From: Zoogloea oleivorans
GTDB lineage: Bacteria > Pseudomonadota > Gammaproteobacteria > Burkholderiales > Rhodocyclaceae
DNA length: 33,782 nucleotides
Direction: 5' to 3'
NCBI GenBank assembly: GCA_030157785.1
Contig: JAOAUC010000086.1
Span: 1-33,782 of the forward strand
Part shown: piece after piece, positions 23,087 through 31,231 of the stretch
How positions within the stretch are numbered: the stretch's first letter is position 1
Layout: each line of letters starts with the position of its first letter
Notes under the pieces: generated by a model
Databases searched by the model: none
What the model saw: the letters and a program-made list of their open reading frames with translations, nothing else
What the model was told of the DNA's origin: nothing
Program-made: the position numbers and the translations under genes

Positions 23087-23599
23087 ATGAGCATGACAGA
23101 AATCGTCCGCAAAACCCTTCTGCTGGTCTATCAATCCCGAACCGGCGCCACGGAACAGATGATCCGCGCGCTGGCCCGCGGCGCAACCTGCGAGCCGGCC
23201 GTGCAGGTGCGCCTGCTGCGGGCCACCGAAGCCGGGCCGCAAGATCTGCTGACTGCCGATGGCTACGTCTTCGCCACCCCGGAGAACCTGGCCGCCATTG
23301 CCGGACTGATGAAGGACTTCTTCGATCGCAGCTATTACGGCGCCCTCGATCAACTTAACGGCCGGCCTTACGCCAGCGTCGTGTGCGCCGGCAGCGACGG
23401 CAGCAATGCGGCGCGCCAGATGGCCCGCATTGCCACCGGCTGGCGCCTGCGCGAAATTGCCCCGCCGCTGATCATTTGTACCCGCGCCCAGACGCCGGAA
23501 GAAATCCTCGCCCCCAAAACCGTCGCCCCCGCCGATCTGGCCAAGGGCGAAGAACTCGGCGCGGCCTTTGCCACCGGCCTGGCGATGGGCGCCTTCTGA
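23087..23599 (+). CDS. Flavodoxin-like / NAD(P)H-dependent FMN reductase-like protein
   Basis: A 170-residue flavodoxin-fold protein. The FMN phosphate-binding loop is SRTGATEQM near residue 17, FATPENLAAI with the MKDFFDRSYY block resembles WrbA/FMN-reductase proteins, and CAGSDGSNAARQM is a second flavin-side loop. Function is probably FMN-dependent electron transfer or quinone/flavin reduction in the cytoplasm; the partner is unknown. The start is ATG 23087 or the ATG two codons later (23093); neither has a strong ribosome site. It is divergent from the J-domain gene and precedes the antiporter gene by 99 bases, possibly in the same unit. In other bacteria small flavoproteins (KefF/KefG) regulate Kef antiporters, so the pairing may be functional. 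Confidence 0.8.
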   Translation: MSMTEIVRKTLLLVYQSRTGATEQMIRALARGATCEPAVQVRLLRATEAGPQDLLTADGYVFATPENLAAIAGLMKDFFDRSYYGALDQLNGRPYASVVCAGSDGSNAARQMARIATGWRLREIAPPLIICTRAQTPEEILAPKTVAPADLAKGEELGAAFATGLAMGAF

Positions 23600-23698
23600 C
23601 CCACGCCCTGCTTCACAGAATAAAATCCTCATCGACCGAACCTGATGCAGCGCAGCACGTCGAACAGGACAAAGCCCCAATAACGAAAGCAGCCGCCG

Positions 23699-25408
23699 AT
23701 GCCTCATAACGTTTCCCTCATTGCCCTCATCGCCACCGGCTTCGGCCTGGCCCTGATCCTTGGCATGCTCGCTGCCCGCCTGCGCATGCCGCCGCTGGTG
23801 GGCTATCTGCTGGCCGGGATGGCCATCGGTCCCGGCACCCCGGGTTTTGTGGCCGACATCGGCCTGGCCAGCCAGTTGGCAGAAATCGGGGTGATGCTGC
23901 TGATGTTCGGCGTGGGGCTGCATTTCTCGCTGGATGACTTGCTGGCGGTGCGCAAGATCGCGGTGCCCGGGGCCATCGTGCAGATTGCCGTGGCCACTGG
24001 CCTGGGCGCCGGCACGGCCCTGTGGTGGGGCTGGCCGGCCGGCGAGGCGGTGGTCTTCGGCCTGGCCTTGTCGGTGGCCAGCACGGTGGTGCTGCTGCGT
24101 GCGCTGGAGGCCAAGGGCATCCTCGAATCGACCAACGGGCGCATCGCGGTGGGCTGGCTTGTTGTGGAGGATCTGGCGATGGTGCTGGTGCTGGTGCTGC
24201 TGCCGGCCCTGGCGCCGCTGCTGGGCGCCAAGGACGCCGCACCGCTGGCCGACTTCCGCGATCTGGCCCTGACCGTCGGCCTCACGCTGGCCAAGGTGTC
24301 GGCCTTCATTGCGCTGATGCTGGTGGTTGGCCGGCGGGCCTTTCCGAAAGTGCTGTGGCTGGTGGCGCGCACCGGTTCGCGGGAGCTGTTCACACTCTGT
24401 GTGATTGCCGCTGCGGTGGGCGTGGCCTACGCCTCGGCGGTGCTGTTTGACGTGTCCTTCGCGCTGGGTGCCTTCTTCGCCGGCATGATGATGCGCGAAT
24501 CGGAGTTCAGCCACCGGGCGGCCGAAGACTCCCTGCCCCTGCGCGACGCCTTCTCGGTGCTGTTCTTCGTGTCGGTGGGCATGCTCTTCGATCCGCAGGT
24601 GCTCGTCGATGCCCCGTTCAAGGTGGCCGCCGTGGTGGCCATCATCCTGGTCGGCAAGACCATCGCCGCCATTGCCCTGGTACTGGCCTTCCGTTACCCG
24701 CTCAACACGGCCCTTACTGTCGGGGCGAGCCTGGCGCAGATCGGCGAGTTCTCGTTCATCCTGGCCGGGCTGGGGCTGGGCCTCGGGCTGCTCAGCATGG
24801 AAGGGCAGAACCTGATCCTCGCCGGGGCGCTGATCTCCATCGCCCTCAATGCCCTGCTGTTCGCGGCCATCGAGCCGGCCCAGGCCTGGGCGCGGGCCCG
24901 TTCGGCGTGGGCACGCAAGCTCGACCTGCGCGACGACCCCCTGGCCGCCCTGCCCATGTCCACCGACCGCAAGCTGCTCTCCGGGCAGGTAGTGCTGGTG
25001 GGCTACGGACGGGTCGGCCAGCACATGGCGGGAGCGCTCGATCTGCGCCACATTCCCTACGTGGTCGCCGACAGCAACCGGGAGGTGGTGGAAAACCTGC
25101 GCCGCGCCGGCAAGGCAGCGGTGTCGGGCGACGCTTCCGACCCGATCGTGCTCGTCCAGGCCCACATCACCCGCGCCGCCATGCTGGTGGTGACCACCCC
25201 CGACCCGCTGGCCAGCCGCAAGATGGTGGACATCGCCCGCAAGCTGAACCCCGGCATCGAAGTGGTGCTGCGCGCCGACAACGAAGACGGCGCCGCCCTC
25301 TTGCGTGCCGACAAGCTTGGCGAAGTGTTTGTGAGTGAGCAGGAACTGGCCCTCGGCATGACCCGCTACGTGCTTGGCCGCCTGCCCGACCAGGCCGCTG
25401 CGGCCTGA
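23699..25408 (+). CDS. ybaL: CPA2-family cation:proton antiporter, YbaL/KefB type
   Basis: A 569-residue inner membrane protein closely resembling E. coli YbaL along its length. Residues 1-400 contain about 12 hydrophobic helices with LADELGVMLLMFGVGLHFS-like LASQLAEIGVMLLMFGVGL (key MFGVGLHFS), VASTVVLLRALE, FDVSFALGAFFAGM and LFFVSVGMLFDP, all conserved in KefB/KefC/YbaL. After a linker, a TrkA-N (RCK) domain starts at VVLVGYGRVGQ (Gly435) and continues to about 550. Predicted role is potassium or sodium export coupled to proton uptake, gated by a nucleotide bound at the RCK domain. An upstream flavodoxin-like gene may encode an ancillary regulator. The stop lies only four bases from the stop of the convergent HD-GYP gene. 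Confidence 0.9.
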   Translation: MPHNVSLIALIATGFGLALILGMLAARLRMPPLVGYLLAGMAIGPGTPGFVADIGLASQLAEIGVMLLMFGVGLHFSLDDLLAVRKIAVPGAIVQIAVATGLGAGTALWWGWPAGEAVVFGLALSVASTVVLLRALEAKGILESTNGRIAVGWLVVEDLAMVLVLVLLPALAPLLGAKDAAPLADFRDLALTVGLTLAKVSAFIALMLVVGRRAFPKVLWLVARTGSRELFTLCVIAAAVGVAYASAVLFDVSFALGAFFAGMMMRESEFSHRAAEDSLPLRDAFSVLFFVSVGMLFDPQVLVDAPFKVAAVVAIILVGKTIAAIALVLAFRYPLNTALTVGASLAQIGEFSFILAGLGLGLGLLSMEGQNLILAGALISIALNALLFAAIEPAQAWARARSAWARKLDLRDDPLAALPMSTDRKLLSGQVVLVGYGRVGQHMAGALDLRHIPYVVADSNREVVENLRRAGKAAVSGDASDPIVLVQAHITRAAMLVVTTPDPLASRKMVDIARKLNPGIEVVLRADNEDGAALLRADKLGEVFVSEQELALGMTRYVLGRLPDQAAAA

Positions 25409-25412
25409 CGCC

Positions 25413-26678
25413 TCAGTTCAGAACCCGGCTTTCCTCCATGCCGGAAAAGTGGGGAAAGGCCGGCTGTGCAACAACCATCGCCTCATCCACCACGGCCAGC
25501 AGCTCTGCGGTCACCTGCGCATCGATACGGCCCTGCGCGGCCATTTCGGCCATGAATCCGCTCACTTCCGTCACCGACAGCCCGGTGCGGTACGGCCGCA
25601 CCTGCACCATCGCCTGAAATATGTCGGCCACCCGCAGGATGCGCGCCTCGAGCGGCATCGCCTCGCCCTTCAGGTGGAAGGGATAGCCGCTGCCATCCGG
25701 CTCCTCGTGGTGCCATGCAGCCCACGGCGTGATTTCCTCGAAGCCCGGAATGTTGCGCAGGATGCGGAAGGTTTCGAAGCTGTGGGTGTTGATGATGCGG
25801 CGCTCCATGGCGTCGAGCCTGCCGGGCTTGTCGAGGATCTCGTCGGGCACCCGCAGCTTGCCCAGGTCGTGCAGCAGACCGGCAATTTCGAGCTTGTCGC
25901 AGTTCTCTTTGCTTACCCCCATGCGCTCGGCCAGAAAGCGCGCCAGCCGCGCCACCCCCAGCGAATGCTCGGCAGTGAAGGGGCTCTTGGCGTCAACGAT
26001 GCGGGCAAAGATGCCGGCCAGTTGCTTGAGCTCGGCTATTGACGCCGGGTAGTCGCTGTCGCGCTTGAGCAGATCGAGCAGGCAGGCCTGGATCGAGCGC
26101 GGCTCGAGCATCAACCAGAAGGCCTCGGTGCGCGAGGCCGTCAGAAACTGCTCGACCAGCTCGGGGGCAAAGTAGCAGCCCGCGTGCCCGGCGATCTTGT
26201 CGCGAATGGCGTCGGTGTGCTGGAGCAGCGAGTTGTCGGCATAGTGCGGCGCAGCCAGCGCGTCGACCCGGTCAGCCAGGTAGATCTGGTTGGCCTGCCG
26301 GGCCACCGACGGAGCCACCTCAAGGCGGGTCAGGTCTTCCCAACGGGTATGGTGGTAGAGCACCGGCTCGGCCATCGGAACAAACGGCGCAAAGCCCTTG
26401 AGCAGCGCATGTCCCACCTGGCAATGCACCTGCGAGCCGTCCCAGTCGAACTCCTCCACCAGGTGGCAATGGATGCGTGTCGAAGACACGCCGATGTCGT
26501 GGAGCATGCCCAGATCGAACAGGAAGGCCACTTCATCGTCCGGCAAGCCACCGGCCCGCCCGCACTCCGCCGCCATGATCCCGACCCGCTTGCCGTGGGC
26601 CACATCGTCCACACCCACCAGATCGAGCGCATCCGACAGCGCATAAATCACCTGGCGGAGGTCAGCCTTGATGCTCAT
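25413..26678 (-). CDS. HD-GYP domain cyclic di-GMP phosphodiesterase
   Basis: A 421-residue cytoplasmic protein expected to hydrolyse cyclic di-GMP to GMP. The C-terminal HD-GYP domain (about 228-400) has AEHSLGVARLARFLAERMG, the metal-binding HD at 270-271 (LLHDLGKLRVP), HHEEPDGSGYP at 323-333 (the full HHExxDGxGYP signature) and ADIFQAM. The N-terminal half is a second, divergent HD domain with MLHDIGVSSTRIH (HD at 60-61) and VLYHH, but no GYP, so the protein is a tandem HD fold. ATG 26678 has the ribosome site AAGGAG; the 84-codon upstream extension runs back through the AraC gene and is not real. It follows the AraC gene by 11 bases, so the two are co-transcribed. Confidence 0.92.
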   Translation of the reverse strand: MSIKADLRQVIYALSDALDLVGVDDVAHGKRVGIMAAECGRAGGLPDDEVAFLFDLGMLHDIGVSSTRIHCHLVEEFDWDGSQVHCQVGHALLKGFAPFVPMAEPVLYHHTRWEDLTRLEVAPSVARQANQIYLADRVDALAAPHYADNSLLQHTDAIRDKIAGHAGCYFAPELVEQFLTASRTEAFWLMLEPRSIQACLLDLLKRDSDYPASIAELKQLAGIFARIVDAKSPFTAEHSLGVARLARFLAERMGVSKENCDKLEIAGLLHDLGKLRVPDEILDKPGRLDAMERRIINTHSFETFRILRNIPGFEEITPWAAWHHEEPDGSGYPFHLKGEAMPLEARILRVADIFQAMVQVRPYRTGLSVTEVSGFMAEMAAQGRIDAQVTAELLAVVDEAMVVAQPAFPHFSGMEESRVLN

Positions 26679-26689
26679 TTGAAGCTCCT

Positions 26690-27475
26690 TCAACGCCCCC
26701 GGTACTCGGTCGGGCTGCAGCCCATTTCCTGACGGAACATGTAGGTGAAGGCCGAGGTCGAGGCATAACCCAGCTCCAGCGCAATGTCGGTCACGCTGCG
26801 CCCGGCCCCCAGCCACTCGACGGCCCGGAACAGGCGCAGGCGGTGCCGCCATTCGCGCAGATTGATGCCCAGCTCCTTCTCGAAGCGCCGCGCCAGCGTG
26901 CGCGATGACGCCCCCAGCTCGGCGCCCCACTCGTCCGCCCCGCGGGGATCGGCGGGGCTGGCGTAAAGGGCTTCACAGATCTTGCGCAGCATCGGGCTCT
27001 TCGGCCACGGCAGGTGAAAGTTCTGCACCGGCAAACGCCGCAACTGCTCAAGGATGAGCCCGTTCACCTGCTCGACATAGGCCTCGTCCTCACCGCGCTT
27101 GCCGACGTCCACCAGCTCGATGATCAATGCCCTCAGGAAGGGAGACACCGAAAGCGCCGTACAGGTTCGCGGCATGCCCAGGCCCGGCAGATCGGCCACG
27201 TAGAGATTGCGGAACTCGGCCCCGTGCAGGGCCCCGGTGGTGTGCAGCACGCCGGTAGGCACCCAGATGGCCTGCTCGGGGGTGATCACGTACCAGCAGT
27301 CCTCCACCGTCACCACCAGCGTGCCCGCGGTGGCGTAAACAAACTGGTTCCAGCGGTGCGAATGCACCGGAAAGATGTGCCGCGCCGGCAGGCACTGGGA
27401 ACGCAGATAAACCGGCCGCGGCAGGGTTTCGATCTCCGGCACATCCACCGAGATCCAGTTCTCGCTCAGATCCAT
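26690..27475 (-). CDS. AraC-family transcriptional regulator with cupin domain
   Basis: A 261-residue regulator. The N-terminal cupin sensor (about 15-120) has PARHIFPVHSHRWNQF and IWVPTGVLHTTGAL, and the C-terminal AraC DNA-binding domain (about 165-261) has two helix-turn-helix units: WGAELGASSRTLARRFEKEL and VTDIALELGYASTSAFTYMF, ending SPTEYRGR. It resembles the group that controls neighbouring MFS exporters. The gene is divergent from the YbfB-like transporter with 119 bases between, so control of that transporter by a small ligand is inferred. Downstream it is coupled to the HD-GYP gene (11-base gap), which would place c-di-GMP breakdown under the same promoter. No binding site was recognised in the shared intergenic space. 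Confidence 0.9.
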   Translation of the reverse strand: MDLSENWISVDVPEIETLPRPVYLRSQCLPARHIFPVHSHRWNQFVYATAGTLVVTVEDCWYVITPEQAIWVPTGVLHTTGALHGAEFRNLYVADLPGLGMPRTCTALSVSPFLRALIIELVDVGKRGEDEAYVEQVNGLILEQLRRLPVQNFHLPWPKSPMLRKICEALYASPADPRGADEWGAELGASSRTLARRFEKELGINLREWRHRLRLFRAVEWLGAGRSVTDIALELGYASTSAFTYMFRQEMGCSPTEYRGR

Positions 27476-27594
27476 TTCCCCACCCCCGGCAAAGCTGTCG
27501 TCTCATCGACACAGGAAGTCACTCTATCGAAAGCCACCCCCTCCGCCAATCCGTAGTATCGATCTCCATAACAACCCAAAACAGAGAGAACAGC

Positions 27595-28788
27595 ATGACG
27601 ACCGCCAACGCCGCGCTCCCCGCGACAAGCCAGGCCGACCGATACCGGGTGATCTTCGCCGGCATCTGCGCCCTGATCCTCACCGTGGGTCTGGCCCGCT
27701 TTGCCTACACGCCGCTGCTGCCGATCATGCGTGGCGAGGCCGGCCTCACCGATCTGGCCGGTGGCTGGCTGGCCACCTTCAACTACGCCGGCTACATCAC
27801 CGGCGCACTGATGGCCGCCACCATCAGCGACCTCGGCCGCAAGTTCCGGCTCTACCGCATCGGCCTGGTGGTCGCCGTGGTCAGCACCGCCGCCATGGGC
27901 ATGACGCAAGACCTCAACCTGTGGGTCGCCCTGCGCTTTGTGTCCGGGCTGTCGAGCACCGCCGGGCTGCTGATTGCCTCCGGCCTCGTCCTCAACTGGC
28001 TGATCCGCCACGGCCACCGGCCCGAGCTGGGCCTGCACTTTGCCGGCATCGGGCTGGGCATCGTGGTGTCGGGCCTGGCCGTGGCCGCGATGGTCGGCAA
28101 CCTGGCCTGGGACGGCCAGTGGATCGGCCTTGGCCTGCTGGGCGTGGCCTTCTTCCTGCCTGCCTGGTTCTGGCTGCCGGCCCCCGCCGCCGTCAGCGCC
28201 CAGGCCGCCGCCAGCCACCCCGCCGCCCCCGCCAAACGCTGGATGTGGCTGTTCATCGCCGCCTACTTCTGTGCCGGCTTCGGCTACGTGATCAGCGCCA
28301 CCTTCATCGTCGCCATCGTCGAAAAGCTGCCGCTGCTGGCCGGCAAGGGCGGCTGGGTGTGGGTCATCGTCGGCCTCGCCGCCGCCCCCTCGTGCTTCCT
28401 GTGGGACCGCCTGTCTGCCCGCATGGGCCAGATCCCCGCCCTGCTGCTCGCCTACGGCCTGCAGATCGTATCGATCCTGCTCCCCGCCCTGAGCGACGGC
28501 ACCGCCGCCAACGTGGCCAGCGCCGTGCTCTACGGCGGCACCTTCGTCGGCATCGTCAGCCTCACCCTGTCGATCATCGGCCGCTGCTTCCCCGCCAACC
28601 CGGCCAAGGCCATGGCCCGCCTCACCCTCAGCTACGGCGTCGCCCAGATCGTCGCCCCGGCCATGGCGGGTTACATCGCCACCGCAACGGGCAGCTACCG
28701 GGGTGCACTGTTCGTGGCTGCCTGGGTGATGGCTGCGGGGATGCTGTTTTTGATCGCGCTGCAGCGGCAGGAGCAGCCGGAGAAGTAA
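27595..28788 (+). CDS. YbfB/YjiJ-family MFS transporter
   Basis: A 397-residue inner membrane transporter with about 12 hydrophobic helices. LTVGLARFAYTPLLPIMR in helix 1 and TDLAGGWLATFNYAGYITGAL in the first loop are signatures of the YbfB/YjiJ group; SDLGRKFRLYRIGL follows helix 2. The usual central loop of MFS proteins lies near residues 190-215 (a Pro/Ala-rich stretch). Substrate unknown; members of this group are treated as drug or metabolite exporters. GAGAG lies seven bases before ATG 27595. It is divergent from the AraC-type regulator, its likely controller. It is the last gene before base composition and gene density change, so it marks the edge of the core-like segment. Confidence 0.9.
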   Translation: MTTANAALPATSQADRYRVIFAGICALILTVGLARFAYTPLLPIMRGEAGLTDLAGGWLATFNYAGYITGALMAATISDLGRKFRLYRIGLVVAVVSTAAMGMTQDLNLWVALRFVSGLSSTAGLLIASGLVLNWLIRHGHRPELGLHFAGIGLGIVVSGLAVAAMVGNLAWDGQWIGLGLLGVAFFLPAWFWLPAPAAVSAQAAASHPAAPAKRWMWLFIAAYFCAGFGYVISATFIVAIVEKLPLLAGKGGWVWVIVGLAAAPSCFLWDRLSARMGQIPALLLAYGLQIVSILLPALSDGTAANVASAVLYGGTFVGIVSLTLSIIGRCFPANPAKAMARLTLSYGVAQIVAPAMAGYIATATGSYRGALFVAAWVMAAGMLFLIALQRQEQPEK

Positions 28789-29023
28789 GGATGGGTCTCT
28801 GCCAATAATAAATTCCCGCCGGCAGACAAAAAATCCCGCTCCACCGATATTAAATCCATCCCCATCAGGGAAAGATTATGAGGCGACCGGGAAAAATCCA
28901 TCCGCGCCGGGGAATTAATATCAAAATTCGTCGTTTAATCCCTGGCTGGACATATTAAATCCACGTCAGACGGGGAAAAAACGACGGGGCGGATGGATTA
29001 ATCTACGATTTTTGTTGATTAAT

Positions 29024-29057
29024 CGATGGCGGGGCACCAATCGGTGCCCCGCCATCG
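29024..29057. repeat. Perfect 15-bp inverted repeat
   Basis: CGATGGCGGGGCACC, loop AATC, then the exact complement GGTGCCCCGCCATCG. No T-run follows on either strand, so it is not a classical intrinsic terminator, although it lies between the MFS and fic genes. It begins at the last base of a GATTAATC palindrome. Confidence 0.8.
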
Positions 29058-29066
29058 CATTCCGGC

Positions 29067-29096
29067 GCCCCCCGGCGCGCCTCCAAGCCGGGGGGC
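29067..29096. repeat. 10-bp GC-rich hairpin
   Basis: GCCCCCCGGC pairs with GCCGGGGGGC across a 10-base loop. It lies ten bases after the preceding 15-bp hairpin; the two may act together to stop transcription or protect mRNA ends. Confidence 0.65.
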
Positions 29097-29138
29097 CATC
29101 GCCTTCACGCATTCACTAATAAAAAAAACGGCATTAAA

Positions 29139-29180
29139 CTTAACTAGTGTTCCGCACTAATTAAGCTGGCTTAACTAAAG
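29139..29180. promoter_or_regulatory. Operator-like repeat array before fic
   Basis: CTTAACTAGTG (29,139-29,149) and CACTAATTAAG (29,155-29,165) form an inverted repeat, ten of eleven bases matching, with a five-base spacer. CTTAACTAAAG (29,170-29,180) repeats the first arm, and CACTAAT also occurs at 29,114. The array ends six bases before the fic start codon, as expected for autoregulation, possibly by the winged helix of the Fic protein itself. Confidence 0.55.
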
Positions 29181-29185
29181 ACACC

Positions 29186-30394
29186 ATGGCCGACAACCAG
29201 ACAGAGCAGGACGCGAACCCGAGGATCGGGCGCTACGTCTCTACCGTCGCCTTCGACGAGATCGTCAGGGCCTATATCCCTCCTCCGCTCCCGCCGAATC
29301 CTCCCCTTGAGTTTTCCCCGCGCCTGCTCCTGCGCTTGAGCGAAGCGGACCGCGCCGTGGGGCGTCTCGATGGCGCGGCGATGCTCCTGCCGGACAAGGC
29401 TCTCTTCCTCTATATGTACGTCCGCAAGGAAGCTGTCCTGTCGTCTCAGATCGAGGGGACGCAGTCGACCCTCGACGACCTCCTGCAGTATGAAAATGCC
29501 GCTCTAGCCGGGAAGCCGCTCGACGACGTTACCGAGGTCTCGAACTACGTCGACGCGATGATGTACGGCCTCGGTGTCATCAGGGACCCGAATGGGCTCC
29601 CCCTGTGCCTCCGCCTCTTGAGGGACATGCACGCGCGCCTGCTCCAGAAGGGCCGCGGAGAAGCCAAGAACCCGGGAGAGTTCCGACGCTCTCAGAATTG
29701 GCTCGGCGGGACCAGACCGGGGAACGCCCTGTATGTGCCGCCGCCAGTCAACGAAATGGACGTGTGCCTCGGCGACCTCGAACGCTTTCTGCATGACGAC
29801 TCCGAGTTCATTCCGCCGCTCATCAAGGCTGGCTACCTGCACGTGCAGTTCGAGTCGATCCATCCGTTCCTGGACGGCAACGGCCGCCTCGGCCGCTTGC
29901 TGATCGCCCTGTTCCTGGTTGAAAAGAAGGTCCTCCACGAGCCGCTCCTTTACCTCAGCCTCTATTTGAAGACGCACCGGGAGGATTACTACCGCCTTCT
30001 CCAGAACGTCCGCCTCAGCGGTGACTGGGAAACCTGGACGGAGTTCTTCCTCACCGGTGTCGCCGAAACAGCCAACAACGCCTACGAGAGCGCGATGCGC
30101 ATCGTCACGTTGTTCCGGCACGACAGGAAACGGATTGAAGATTGCGGCGAGCAGACTAACTCCATGCTCCGCATTCACGAGTTGCTCCAGACCCATCCGT
30201 TTCTCAACGCCTCCCAGGCTCAGGAGAAGACAGGCCTTAGCGCCCCCACGATTAACAAGGCGTTCGAGGCTCTGGAGACCATTCACGTCATCCGCGAGAT
30301 CACCGGGAAACAGCGCGGACGGGTGTTCGCTTACGCAGAATTCCTGAAGATCCTGGAGAGCGGGACTGAAGTGCGGCAGGCAGCGGAACGATGA
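29186..30394 (+). CDS. Fic family protein (class II, self-inhibited AMP-transferase) with winged helix
   Basis: A 402-residue Fic protein expected to transfer AMP (or another nucleotide part) to hydroxyl groups of target proteins. The core motif HPFLDGNGRLGR (residues 226-237) matches HPFxxGNGRxxR completely, with catalytic His226. SSQIEG (86-91) is the inhibitory S/TxxxE(G/N) helix at the N-terminal side, making it class II, so Glu90 should block ATP binding until released. A Fic_N-like region precedes it, and the C-terminal 70 residues form a winged helix (LSAPTINKAFEALETIHVIREITG). The start has no strong ribosome site. No small antitoxin partner is visible. It stands alone between two non-coding stretches, in an accessory setting; targets are unknown. 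Chromosomal Fic proteins of this type can be toxin-like, regulatory or phage-defence related. Confidence 0.93.
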   Translation: MADNQTEQDANPRIGRYVSTVAFDEIVRAYIPPPLPPNPPLEFSPRLLLRLSEADRAVGRLDGAAMLLPDKALFLYMYVRKEAVLSSQIEGTQSTLDDLLQYENAALAGKPLDDVTEVSNYVDAMMYGLGVIRDPNGLPLCLRLLRDMHARLLQKGRGEAKNPGEFRRSQNWLGGTRPGNALYVPPPVNEMDVCLGDLERFLHDDSEFIPPLIKAGYLHVQFESIHPFLDGNGRLGRLLIALFLVEKKVLHEPLLYLSLYLKTHREDYYRLLQNVRLSGDWETWTEFFLTGVAETANNAYESAMRIVTLFRHDRKRIEDCGEQTNSMLRIHELLQTHPFLNASQAQEKTGLSAPTINKAFEALETIHVIREITGKQRGRVFAYAEFLKILESGTEVRQAAER

Positions 30395-31231
30395 TCGGCG
30401 TCATCAGCCACATGAAGGGCTGAAGGAACGCACTCCCCCCAGATCAGGGCGGATCAGGGACGGCATCGGCCTTTCACTGCGGTCTTATCAGTTGCGGATA
30501 CTTGCTGCGCATTTTATTTGAGGGCCGAGGTGCTGCCGATGGTTCGATGGGCACCTCCTCGGCCATTGCAGCCGTTCGTGCTCTGCACACTGAACGGCTT
30601 CTTAGATACAGGCAACTGCCGCTCAGCGTAGCACATGACTGAAGGGCCGCTTTCATGGCTGATAACCGGCAGGACCGACCAAGAACAGCCGGTGACCGCT
30701 AAATTGACTTGCAAGCAGGATGCATTCGTCTATGTTTAAGGCATGACATGACGTTAGGCCCGTTTCGTCCAAAAAGAGACAGTCGAGCGTTCCTCCTCCA
30801 TAGCTGACGTTCACCGTTTTACATGAGCTAGCCGGGCTGTTTACCTCCCATTGGTTACACATGCGCCCATGTTGACACGAGATGCTATTAGCATCAAATT
30901 GCGCGGAGATGATGGCCTTGCCGGCATTTCGGACCGACCCCTCCGCTGCAAAGTACTCGCTCCCGAGTTTGACATGCCCTATGCAAAGGCTACGTTCTTC
31001 CTATGGATGCGAGAGCTACTCAGCGATATTCTCTCCAGTCGGAAGCGCTCAAAGCGGTAGGTAGCGAAATGTCCGAAACCTCTCGTGTTGGCTTATTAAA
31101 TAGCTTTGCGACCATACAGGCCGACCTGTGCGTTTAAGGGATGGGGGCTGCCATGACGGCTGTCTGCCTCTGTCGCTTTGGATAACTTCACCGCGCCAAC
31201 AAAAACCGTGACCACGAGGGTGTCAAATAAC
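30395..31231. other. 837-bp region without a convincing gene
   Basis: Both strands carry only short overlapping frames of 60-69 codons. The two most coherent are a minus frame at 30,653-30,862 (69 codons, five Cys) and a plus frame at 30,851-31,060; neither has a ribosome site or recognised family. Composition falls from GC-rich at the left to clearly lower GC at the right. GTTAGGC near 30,752 resembles half an integron attC core, but no matching partner site was found. Decayed genes or the leader of the next gene are the likeliest contents. A weak inverted repeat ACAGG/CCTGT lies at 31,116-31,129. Confidence 0.5.

Larger units (their letters stand above)
28789..29185. other. 397-bp non-coding region with AT-rich repeats and hairpins
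   Basis: No coding frame is convincing. From 28,800 to 29,024 the sequence alternates GC-rich tracts with AT-rich TTAAT/AAATCC motifs, including ATATTAAATCCA twice (about 28,846 and 28,953) and the palindrome GATTAATC twice (28,996-29,003 and 29,017-29,024, 21 bp apart). Two strong hairpins follow (29,024-29,057 and 29,067-29,096), and then the operator-like array before the fic gene. It marks the junction between the core-like genes and the accessory end. Confidence 0.6.

Noticed and set aside
23018..25165. 715-codon minus-strand frame rich in His, Gln and Gly
   Set aside because: It is antisense to the flavodoxin-like and antiporter genes, and its low-complexity composition is typical of a GC-rich shadow frame.
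26679..26930. 84-codon upstream extension of the HD-GYP frame
   Set aside because: It runs antisense-free through the coding DNA of the AraC gene in another frame and is a composition shadow; AAGGAG precedes ATG 26678.
28789..29185. CRISPR array in the repeated AT-rich block
   Set aside because: The repeats are short, irregular and of uneven spacing; no conserved repeat of CRISPR length and no cas genes are present.
30752..30758. GTTAGGC as an integron attC core
   Set aside because: It matches GTTRRRY, but no RYYYAAC partner with complementary arms was found at attC distance on either strand.
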